Source: Clostridiales bacterium
GTDB taxonomy: Bacteria; Bacillota; Clostridia; Peptostreptococcales; JAAYPU01
DNA length: 10,462 nucleotides
Assembly: GCA_012519645.1 (NCBI GenBank)
Contig: JAAYPU010000051.1
Span: 1-10,462, forward strand
Reading direction: 5' to 3'
The notes below the pieces were generated by a model. It was not told where the DNA came from and did not search any database. It worked only from the letters and a program-made list of their open reading frames with translations. Positions 1 to 6,214 of the stretch are shown piece after piece (the stretch's first letter is position 1; every line of letters begins with the position of its first letter). Made by a program: the position numbers and the translations under genes.

Positions 1-178
1 ATATTATGTCATACTCTCCACGCATTATTTCACCATAGATATGATCAACATCATGATTGATGGTATATTCTTTAATATCAATATACTGCTTATAAATATC
101 AGCATATTCATATAAATATCTTAAGGCTAAATTTGTATGAATATATTTGGCATTCAAAGAAGCAAGCAGAATTTTCAA
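1..178 (-). CDS. B12-binding-domain radical SAM protein, N-terminal part only
   Basis: An open frame of 59 codons runs off the left edge and begins LKILLASLNAKYIHTNLALR. This opening (KILL-x-LNAKYIH-x-x-LALRYL) is what I recall for cobalamin-binding-domain radical SAM proteins of the DUF4080 type, common in Clostridia. The B12-binding domain comes first in that family. The CxxxCxxC radical SAM cluster motif would lie beyond the window, so enzyme class rests on the N-terminus alone, and the substrate is unknown. The start is taken as TTG at 178-176: it is preceded at 8 bases by a strong GAAAGAAGG ribosome binding site (187-195), and the family sequence begins exactly there as M-K-I-L-L. No ATG fits. 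It is the gene after argS on the same strand, separated by a 253-base gap filled with repeats, so co-transcription is uncertain. Family recognised from memory, not from a search. Confidence 0.72.
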   Translation of the reverse strand, partial: MKILLASLNAKYIHTNLALRYLYEYADIYKQYIDIKEYTINHDVDHIYGEIMRGEYDII

Positions 179-200
179 TACGATATCCTTCTTTCAATAA

Positions 201-434
201 TAGTGATTAGGGATTAGGGGTTAGGGAAATATGTTCCTTCGGAACAATGTGAATATGCTCCTGCGGAGCAGTGTAAGTTAAAACTAAGAACTAAGAGTTA
301 ATGTAGGAATTTTGCTGAAAGCAAAATTTCCTCCTTATCTTTCAGTTGTCAGTTTTCAGTTTTCAGTTGATTTTGTGTTTGCAAAACACAAAATCTTCCT
401 TATCTATTAGTTCTTAGTTATTAGTTATTAGTTA
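201..434. repeat. Intergenic heptamer arrays with hairpins, block A
   Basis: This fills the gap between argS and the radical SAM gene. Four 7-base arrays are visible: ATTAGGG/GTTAGGG x3 (206-226), AACTAAG x2 (282-295), CAGTTNN x4 (343-370) and TTAGTTA/C x4 (407-434). Between them are four hairpins: GTTCC-TTC-GGAAC (233-245), GCTCC-TGC-GGAGC (257-269), an 8-bp stem AATTTTGC with loop TGAAA (308-328), and a 12-bp stem with loop GCA (369-395). The larger two are followed by similar linkers, CTCCTTATCT and CTTCCTTATCT. The last TTAGTTA unit ends exactly on the argS stop codon. No hairpin is followed by a proper T-run on either strand, so these are not ordinary terminators. No ORF of note lies here. 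Confidence 0.85.
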
Positions 435-2132
435 CATACGTTCCGGTGCTTCCATTCCTAACAGCTTAAGCCCATTGGAAATAGCTTGTTTTGCAGCGTA
501 AACCATTAACAATCTCGCTTGTTGTACTTCTTTGTCTTCTACAATTATTTGCTGCTCATGATAAAATCTATTAAATGCTTGTGCTAAATCTACTATATGT
601 CTTGTAATAATCGAAGGCTCATATTTAGCAGCCGCATCGGCTATCACTTCCGGTAGCTCATATATTGATTTACACAATTCATAGGATGACGCTTCTGACA
701 AAATACTGAAGTCTACATTCGTGACAATATCGACTTTAGCATTTCTCAAAATACTTGAAGCTCTTGCGTGTGTATATTGTACGTATGGTCCCGTTTCGCC
801 TTCGAAATTCAACATATCTTCCCATGTAAACATTTCATTTTTTATTCTGTTGTTTTTTAAATCATTAAATATGATTGCTCCAATACCAATCTGCTCCGAA
901 ATTCTGACTTTATCATCTAAGTCAGGATTTTTCTCTTGAATTATTTGCTGAACTTTTTCAACAGATTCATCAATTACATCCTTAAGAAAGACAGAATTAC
1001 CTTTTCTTGTACCGAGCTTCTGTCCCGTTTCATCAACAACAAGTCCGAAATCAATATGCTTAAAACCTTTTACTTCTTCATAACCTAATAATTCTGCAAC
1101 TTTGAATATTTGTTTGAAATGTAATGCCTGTTCCGATCCTACAACATATAATGATTTCTTTACTTTATAATTCTCTATTCTATGTTTGATAGATGCCAAA
1201 TCCCTGGTCGCATATAATGTTGCGCCATTTTTTTGTTTGATTATTACAGGTATCATATCGTACTCATCAAGAAATACTACTTGCGCCCCTTCGCTTTCTT
1301 TAAGCAGTTCTTTTTCTTCAAGCTCTTTGACTATAATGTCCATCTTGTCATTATAGAATGCTTCGCCTTCAAAAGAATCAAATCTCACATTCAATTTATC
1401 ATACATTTTTTTATATTCTTTAAGGCTCTCTTCTCTGAACCATTGCCACAGTTCAGTAGCTTCTTCATCTTTATCTTCTAATTTCTTAAACCATATTCTT
1501 GCTTCTTCGGTTAAAGTTGGATCTTCTTTTTCTTCGTTTGAAAACCTTACATATAAGTCCAGTAAGGTTTTTAAGGGGTTTTGCTCTAAAAGCTCTTTAT
1601 TCCCCCACTTCTTAAAAGCCGCAATTAATTTCCCGAACTGTGTGCCCCAATCACCTATATAATTGAGCCTAAAAACATCATATCCTTCAAACTCAAGAAT
1701 ATTAGCCAAAGAATTACCGATTACTGTAGAGCGCAAATGACCAAAATGAAATATTTTACCGATATTGGGAGAAGAATACTCAACAATTACCTTTTCTCCC
1801 TTTCCAATATCACTGCTTCCATACTTTTCTTTTAACGAATATACTTCCTCTAATACAGCTTTTTGAAAAAATGCTTTATTAATATAAAAGTTGATATATC
1901 CATTAATGTTTTCAACTTTATCAAACATATCATTTTTGACTTTATCAGCTATCTCTTTAGCTATCATAGGAGGTGCCTTCTTATAGAGCTTGGCTAGTTT
2001 AAAACATGGAAACGCAAAATCTCCCATCTTGGAATCAGGTGGAATTTCAATCATTTCCGTTATTTCTTGTATTTCTAATTCCGGCACTTCAGAATATAAT
2101 ATTTTTGCAATTTCTTTTTTAAAATCAATCAT
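432..2132 (-). CDS. argS: Arginine--tRNA ligase (ArgRS)
   Basis: Cytoplasmic class I aminoacyl-tRNA synthetase that charges tRNA-Arg with arginine using ATP. The 566 residues match the usual family length. Visible signatures, in order: an N-terminal ArgRS-specific domain (about 1-85); the ATP-binding motif SSPNIGKIFHFGHLRST with the HIGH-equivalent HFGH at 129-132; the KMSK-equivalent loop KLGTRKGN at 372-379; and the DALR-type anticodon-binding domain starting near TGPYVQYTHARA (about 446) and ending GMEAPERM, close to the family's usual C-terminus. The ATG start is supported by GGAGGT six bases upstream and by its own promoter about 40 bases before it. The TAA stop is formed by the last three bases of a heptamer array (block A). 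No T-box leader is visible: the predicted leader is only about 35 bases. Nothing in the protein looks degraded. Confidence 0.98.
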   Translation of the reverse strand: MIDFKKEIAKILYSEVPELEIQEITEMIEIPPDSKMGDFAFPCFKLAKLYKKAPPMIAKEIADKVKNDMFDKVENINGYINFYINKAFFQKAVLEEVYSLKEKYGSSDIGKGEKVIVEYSSPNIGKIFHFGHLRSTVIGNSLANILEFEGYDVFRLNYIGDWGTQFGKLIAAFKKWGNKELLEQNPLKTLLDLYVRFSNEEKEDPTLTEEARIWFKKLEDKDEEATELWQWFREESLKEYKKMYDKLNVRFDSFEGEAFYNDKMDIIVKELEEKELLKESEGAQVVFLDEYDMIPVIIKQKNGATLYATRDLASIKHRIENYKVKKSLYVVGSEQALHFKQIFKVAELLGYEEVKGFKHIDFGLVVDETGQKLGTRKGNSVFLKDVIDESVEKVQQIIQEKNPDLDDKVRISEQIGIGAIIFNDLKNNRIKNEMFTWEDMLNFEGETGPYVQYTHARASSILRNAKVDIVTNVDFSILSEASSYELCKSIYELPEVIADAAAKYEPSIITRHIVDLAQAFNRFYHEQQIIVEDKEVQQARLLMVYAAKQAISNGLKLLGMEAPERM

Positions 2133-2172
2133 TTATGTACCTCCAAGTATTTATACATTTGTCCATCTATAC

Positions 2173-2201
2173 ATTATCAAATACTCCACCCGTTATGTCA
2201 A
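2173..2201 (-). promoter_or_regulatory. Promoter of argS
   Basis: On the minus strand a perfect -35 TTGACA (2196-2201) is followed by a 17-base spacer and GATAAT (2173-2178), one base off the -10 consensus. Transcription would start near 2166, giving a leader of about 35 bases that contains the GGAGGT ribosome binding site. The AGGATTT x5 array of block B ends only about 10 bases upstream of the -35, so the repeat sits directly against the promoter. Confidence 0.8.
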
Positions 2202-2210
2202 CACATGGTA

Positions 2211-2314
2211 AGGATTTAGGATTTAGGATTTAGGATTTAGGATTTAATGTGGGAATTTGACTTAAGTCAAATTCCTTCTTTATCTTTCAGTTGGCAGTTT
2301 TCAGTTATCAGTTG
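2211..2314. repeat. Heptamer arrays plus 24-base palindrome, block B
   Basis: AGGATTT is repeated five times (2211-2245). It is followed by AATGTGG and a perfect 24-base palindrome at 2252-2275 (half-site GGAATTTGACTT), then a TTCTTTATCTTT linker, then CAGTTNN x4 (2288-2314). The layout matches block A positions 301-370 and the reverse complement of block D positions 7684-7752, except that the hairpin core is replaced. The right half is inside the DUF523 reading frame, encoding its last 15 residues, and the stop codon lies within the palindrome. It looks as if the repeat arrived at, or expanded into, the 3' end of that gene. Confidence 0.85.
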
Positions 2315-2758
2315 TTGAAGTTCCTCCTCCGTTATAACTTCGATGCCATTTTTTTTCAGCAGAGCCGAGGTTATTCCATCTCCGTCAATTTTGTTTCCTG
2401 AAAATGAACCGTCATATATCCTTCCGCATCCGCATGAAGGGCTCGAACTCTTCAATATAGCTTTATTTACCTTATATAATACGGCGATTCGTAAAGTCTC
2501 TTCAGCCCCTTTAATAAAGCTTTTTGTAACATCTTCTCCGTTTTTATTTATTACTGCAGCTTTTCCTTCCAGAACATCATTCCCATCTCCGCCAACAATC
2601 TCTGCCGGAGGCCGAGGAGTCGACAGTCCGCCTAACTGCTCAGGGCAAACAAGAATAGCCAGCTTACTGTCGATTAATTTGATTATATTCTTATCTTCAT
2701 AGCTTTTTGCATCATACCTGGTACAAACACCCGCCAAGCATGCACTTACGATATACAT
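2267..2758 (-). CDS. DUF523 / TudS-like Fe-S protein (putative desulfidase)
   Basis: A small cytoplasmic protein of 163 residues with the full DUF523 pattern: SACLAGVCTRYDAKSY at the N-terminus, CPEQLGGLSTPRPPAEI at 38-54, LKSSSPSCGCG at 102-112, and the glycine-rich YDGSFSGNKIDGDGITSALL at 115-134. Cysteines 7, 12, 38, 109 and 111 are candidate cluster ligands. The founding TudS protein of this family uses a three-cysteine [4Fe-4S] cluster to remove sulfur from 2-thiouracil. Whether this copy acts on thiouracil or another thiolated base is inference. The start has AAAGGA eight bases upstream. The family normally ends near EVITEEEL; here residues 149-163 (QLITENCQLKDKEGI) are translated repeat DNA, including an extra cysteine (155). 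It is downstream of mutS2 but separated by about 240 bases of repeats. No clear promoter seen. Confidence 0.88.
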   Translation of the reverse strand: MYIVSACLAGVCTRYDAKSYEDKNIIKLIDSKLAILVCPEQLGGLSTPRPPAEIVGGDGNDVLEGKAAVINKNGEDVTKSFIKGAEETLRIAVLYKVNKAILKSSSPSCGCGRIYDGSFSGNKIDGDGITSALLKKNGIEVITEEELQQLITENCQLKDKEGI

Positions 2759-2780
2759 TTTTATTGTCCTTTCTGTTCAG

Positions 2781-3005
2781 TAATTAGGGATTAGCAATTC
2801 CAGATAAGATAAGAGATAAGAAATAAGAGATAAAAGTTAACGAAACCTTTGCTTCGCAAAGCTATCATTAAAATATTTGGTTTTCCTCAAGAAAACCCAC
2901 CTAAACTATAATCTGTTATATATTATATATTATATATTATATATTATCTAACTGATACTATGCAAATCATCCCTATGCCCTATACCCTATCCTCTATCCT
3001 CTATC
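2781..3005. repeat. Heptamer arrays with hairpins, block C
   Basis: This occupies the gap between mutS2 and the DUF523 gene. Arrays with a 7-base unit: GATAAGA and variants x4 (2808-2835), TATATTA x4 (2919-2946) and CCCTATN/CTCTATC x5 (2971-3005). Hairpins: CTTTGC-TTC-GCAAAG (2847-2861) and GGTTTTC-CTCAA-GAAAACC (2879-2897). The last CTCTATC unit contains the mutS2 TAG stop codon (3001-3003), so the final glycine codon and the stop appear to be repeat DNA. Neither hairpin is followed by a convincing T-tract in the direction of mutS2 transcription. Confidence 0.82.
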
Positions 3006-5370
3006 CCCTGATATTTACAATAGTTGCTCCGTCTCCGCCTTCATTATAATTTCCTATTCTATAGCTTTCAACATGCTTATGAGATTTCAGCATACTGTGA
3101 AGCCCTTCTCTTAAAATGCCTTCTCCTTTACCATGGATAATCGTTACTTGATGAAGTCCTGCTATATATGCATCATCCAAATACTTGTCAACATCCATAA
3201 TAGCATCATCCAGAAGCTGTCCTCTTACATCTATTTGTGGTGAAATAAGTGCAGTTTTACTTCTATATATATTGGCTACAGAGCTTCTTGACCCCTTGAC
3301 TGATTTATTATTTTCGTTGATTTTTCTAAGGTTCTTAATATTTACATTGATTTTCATAAGCCCTGCTTGTACAGTCAATTCTCCGTTTTTGTCCGGCAAT
3401 GTTAGAACATTGGCACTTTGATTTAAAGTAATGATTTTCACGGAATCTCCAATTTTTAGATTCTTTGGCGCTTCTGTCAAATTTTCATTTTCTTCTGATG
3501 ATTGAGATACCTCCGAAAACTTGTTCTTAATGTTTTTGCGCAAACCTTCGATGCTCCTGTTTCTTTCTTTATCATCGGTAATCGTTTCTAATTTATGTAA
3601 TTCATTTATAATATTATCCGCATATGCTTTTGTTTCCTTCAGTATTTTTCTTGCTTCATTCTTTGCATCTTGAAGGATTTTCTCTCTTTGTTCTTCCAAT
3701 TTTAAGCTTTTTCTATCAAGCTCGTCTTTTAATTTTTTTATTTCTATTTTAAGACGTACCGCTTCATCTCTCTCATTTTCTGCATCTCTTTTATCTTTTT
3801 CTATAGTGGAAATAATATCTTCAAAAGCAATATCTTCATTTCCTAAAAGCTTTCTAGCTTCTTGAATGATCTCATCATTTAATCCCAGCTTTTTAGATAT
3901 CTCAAAAGCATTTGACCGGCCAGGTGTTCCAATAATAAGCCTATATGTAGGACTTAACGTTTCAATATCAAACTCCACGGAAGCATTTTCAACGCCTTCA
4001 TTCACTAATGCATATTTTTTCAGTTCTGTATAGTGTGTAGTGGCAATAGTTTTAGCGCCAATATTATTAAGATACTCTAATATTGAAATCGCCAAAGCGG
4101 CACCTTCAGTCGGATCTGTACCTGCTCCCAGCTCATCTAAGAAAACTGCCGAATTATAATCTGCATTTTCTAATATTTCAACAATATTTTTCATATGGGA
4201 TGAAAAAGTACTCAGACTTTGCTCTATGCTTTGCTCATCGCCTATATCGGCAAATATCTTTTTGAAGATCGATATTTCCGTCCCAAATTCTGCGGGAATA
4301 TGTAAACCTGATTGTGTCATTAATATAAATAAACCAACCGTTTTAAGGGTTACTGTTTTTCCTCCGGTATTTGGTCCAGTAATAACTAATGTGTTGAAAT
4401 CTTTTCCGATGTGAATATCTATAGGAACAACCTTTGATACGTCCAATAATGGATGTCTGCCTTTTCTAATACGCATATTACCATCATCATTCAGTTTAGG
4501 TTCGATTCCTTTCATTTTTACAGACAATTTGCCTTTTGCAAAAATATAATCCAGCTTAATAAGAATCTCTAAATTTGACAAGAGCTCGGAAGCTTTCTCT
4601 GCTACCAATAAAGATAACTCTGCAAGTATTTTTTCTATTTCAGCTTCTTCTTTTATTTGCAGTTCTCTCAGCTCGTTGTTCATATTTACAATTGAGACGG
4701 GTTCAATAAACAAGGTAGCCCCTGTAGATGACTGGTCATGAACTATACCTTGAAATCTGCTTCTGTATTCCTGCTTCACAGGAATCACATATCGTCCTTG
4801 ACGAAGTGTAATTATAGCATCCTGCAGCATAGCTTTATTGGAAGATGATGATATTATGCTGTTCAATTTACTTCGTAATGCTTCGTTTTGCTTAACAATA
4901 TTGCGTCTGATATTTTTCAGCTCGACACTGGCATTATCAGATATCTCGCTCTCTGACAATATACATCTGCCTATTTCATCTTCTATATTTCTATGAGTTA
5001 TTAAGGATGATGTCAAGGAAGCAAGAACACCTTCGCTTGTAATATCATCTTTGAAAAAGTTCTTCACATTCTTAGTTGTTTTCATATTATATAGAATCTC
5101 TAAAAGCTGAGTAGGAGTTAAAGTGCCGCCTTTTTCAGACATTATTATAGCGTTCTTCGTATTATATATTTGATTCAATGGTATATTACCTTTTTTAATT
5201 AAAAGCGAAACTGCTTCCGATGTTTCAGCGAGAAGGCTTTTAATCTCCTGAAGATCACTGAGCGGCATTAAGTCTTTGATATGCTCCTTAGCCATTTCAG
5301 ATACAGTCTCAAGTATGAGTTTATCTTTAATTTTATGATATTCCAAAACACGTAATGTTTTTTCGTTCAT
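3001..5370 (-). CDS. mutS2: MutS2 ATPase/endonuclease with C-terminal Smr domain
   Basis: The MutS2 family suppresses recombination in some bacteria; in Bacillus it has also been linked to rescue of collided ribosomes. Features on 789 residues: the N-terminal MutS-like clamp/core region, Walker A GPNTGGKT (332-339), Walker B FLDELGAGTDPTEG (D412, E413), the ATTHYTELK switch (about 443-451), a long charged coiled coil (about 510-620), and the Smr domain from IDVRGQL (713) to the end, with HGKGEG as its nuclease/RNA-binding loop. The frame extends upstream to a GTG at 5421, but that codon has no ribosome binding site. The ATG at 5370 aligns with the usual MutS2 N-terminus (x-x-K-x-L-x-x-LE-x-HK) and gives the usual length of about 785. 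An AAAGG lies 12 bases before it, a rather long spacing. The stop is inside a heptamer array. Confidence 0.96.
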   Translation of the reverse strand: MNEKTLRVLEYHKIKDKLILETVSEMAKEHIKDLMPLSDLQEIKSLLAETSEAVSLLIKKGNIPLNQIYNTKNAIIMSEKGGTLTPTQLLEILYNMKTTKNVKNFFKDDITSEGVLASLTSSLITHRNIEDEIGRCILSESEISDNASVELKNIRRNIVKQNEALRSKLNSIISSSSNKAMLQDAIITLRQGRYVIPVKQEYRSRFQGIVHDQSSTGATLFIEPVSIVNMNNELRELQIKEEAEIEKILAELSLLVAEKASELLSNLEILIKLDYIFAKGKLSVKMKGIEPKLNDDGNMRIRKGRHPLLDVSKVVPIDIHIGKDFNTLVITGPNTGGKTVTLKTVGLFILMTQSGLHIPAEFGTEISIFKKIFADIGDEQSIEQSLSTFSSHMKNIVEILENADYNSAVFLDELGAGTDPTEGAALAISILEYLNNIGAKTIATTHYTELKKYALVNEGVENASVEFDIETLSPTYRLIIGTPGRSNAFEISKKLGLNDEIIQEARKLLGNEDIAFEDIISTIEKDKRDAENERDEAVRLKIEIKKLKDELDRKSLKLEEQREKILQDAKNEARKILKETKAYADNIINELHKLETITDDKERNRSIEGLRKNIKNKFSEVSQSSEENENLTEAPKNLKIGDSVKIITLNQSANVLTLPDKNGELTVQAGLMKINVNIKNLRKINENNKSVKGSRSSVANIYRSKTALISPQIDVRGQLLDDAIMDVDKYLDDAYIAGLHQVTIIHGKGEGILREGLHSMLKSHKHVESYRIGNYNEGGDGATIVNIRG

Positions 5371-5445
5371 ATATCTTTTCTGCCTTTCGGAAATCTGCTT
5401 TCTGCTGCTTTTCAACAGCACAAAATGAATAAAAGTAGCAATACT

Positions 5446-5454
5446 ATTATATCA
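5446..5454 (-). promoter_or_regulatory. Extended -10 promoter, candidate for mutS2
   Basis: The minus strand reads TGATATAAT, a perfect TATAAT with the TG extension one base upstream. No good -35 is seen at 16-18 bases, which an extended -10 can tolerate. The start would be near 5439, leaving a leader of about 70 bases to the mutS2 ATG. The element sits in the loop of an 8-bp inverted repeat (AAAAGTAG / CTACTTTT, 5430-5461) that could instead be a weak terminator for the zapA-like gene. Both readings are unproven. Confidence 0.45.
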
Positions 5455-5504
5455 CTACTTTTGAAATTCATATCCATATTTTCTTAGCTCAGATTGAGGT
5501 TAAA

Positions 5505-6125
5505 TTAGTCTTTATTTTTTGTGATGTCCTCAAGCTCTTTTTTAAGTTGAACATTAAGCATTTGCGTATCAAAATAATTATTCTCAAGCTCTAAATTTAT
5601 TTGCTTTAACTCATCGATCTCACTTTTTTGATCCTTCAGTTCAGCTTCCAGCTGCTTTATTTTTTGCTGTAGAGTATCTGTCTCATTATTGAACTCACTA
5701 TTAGTACTTTTCAGATTTTCATTTTCAGATAATATTTCATTATATTTTACACTTTGTTCCTCAAGCTGTTTTTCTAAATCTAAAGCCTGCTGACGGTACT
5801 TTTCTGATTCCTGCTTATATTGTATATAGCTTTCTTTTGCTTTTTCCAGAAAATTATTTTTATTTTTTATCTCAATATGTAATTTATTGATTTCGGATTG
5901 AATTTCATTAAATTTTTTCTTAGCTTTAAAATATTCGTCAGCAATATTGATAGCAGCCAAAACTGTAATCATTGGTGTAGTATATTGTTTTACGGTTTTA
6001 GCCATTTCTACTATCTTACCATCTACATAATTTGCTAATTGCAATATATACTCTTTCGGTGCATCGCCTGATATTTTATATTCTTGACCATAAATTTTCA
6101 CACTTACTTTAGTTTTATCATCCAT
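5505..6125 (-). CDS. ZapA-like cell-division protein with long coiled coil
   Basis: Residues 1 to about 70 match the ZapA fold. KVSVKIYGQEYKISGDAPKE is the strand pair, then YILQLANYVDGKIVEMAK, then TTPMITVLAAINIADEYFKAKKK, the helix that leads into the dimerising coiled coil. ZapA binds FtsZ and stabilises the Z-ring in the cytoplasm. From about residue 72 to the end (206) the protein is an almost uninterrupted, lysine- and glutamate-rich coiled coil, so it is roughly twice as long as classical ZapA (about 100 residues). Such long versions occur upstream of mutS2 in Clostridia. The start is the ATG at 6125 with GGAG 9 bases upstream; an upstream in-frame TTG at 6140 overlaps that ribosome binding site and is unlikely. 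FtsZ binding is inferred from the family. Confidence 0.85.
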   Translation of the reverse strand: MDDKTKVSVKIYGQEYKISGDAPKEYILQLANYVDGKIVEMAKTVKQYTTPMITVLAAINIADEYFKAKKKFNEIQSEINKLHIEIKNKNNFLEKAKESYIQYKQESEKYRQQALDLEKQLEEQSVKYNEILSENENLKSTNSEFNNETDTLQQKIKQLEAELKDQKSEIDELKQINLELENNYFDTQMLNVQLKKELEDITKNKD

Positions 6126-6144
6126 GAGTAATCTCTCCAATAAA

Positions 6145-6168
6145 TTGTATTCTTCTTATACAATTATA
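6145..6168 (-). promoter_or_regulatory. Possible promoter and leader hairpin of the zapA-like gene
   Basis: TATAAT on the minus strand (6163-6168) has no clear -35 at normal distance. Just downstream is a 6-bp hairpin, TTGTAT with a 7-base loop (6145-6163), which would lie at the very start of the transcript. The region 6169-6214 is AT-rich with no convincing terminator for the antiporter gene, so read-through into this gene is also possible. Confidence 0.35.
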
Positions 6169-6214
6169 AACTAAACAATGAGAAAATCCAAATAAATTTG
6201 CAATTAATAATAAT

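Noticed and set aside
206..226. Telomere-like TTAGGG motif
   Set aside because: The unit is 7 bases (ATTAGGG) in only three copies, internal to the sequence and part of the wider heptamer pattern.
369..395. Strong 12-bp hairpin downstream of argS as a Rho-independent terminator
   Set aside because: No T-run follows on the minus strand (CAACTGAAAACT follows) and the plus side is not a T-run either. It fits the repeat family better.
206..434. CRISPR array
   Set aside because: Repeat units are 7 bases, directly adjacent, with no spacers of constant length and no cas genes nearby.
2133..2172. T-box leader in front of argS
   Set aside because: The predicted transcript leader is only about 35 bases, far too short for a T-box.
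2343..2702. 119-codon open frame on the plus strand
   Set aside because: It is the antisense shadow of the DUF523 gene, whose conserved motifs prove the minus-strand frame.
2919..2946. AT-rich TATATTA array as a replication origin unwinding element
   Set aside because: No DnaA boxes or dnaA/dnaN genes are visible; it is one more 7-base array.
5371..5421. Upstream GTG start adding 17 residues to MutS2
   Set aside because: No ribosome binding site precedes the GTG, and the ATG at 5370 matches the usual family N-terminus and length.
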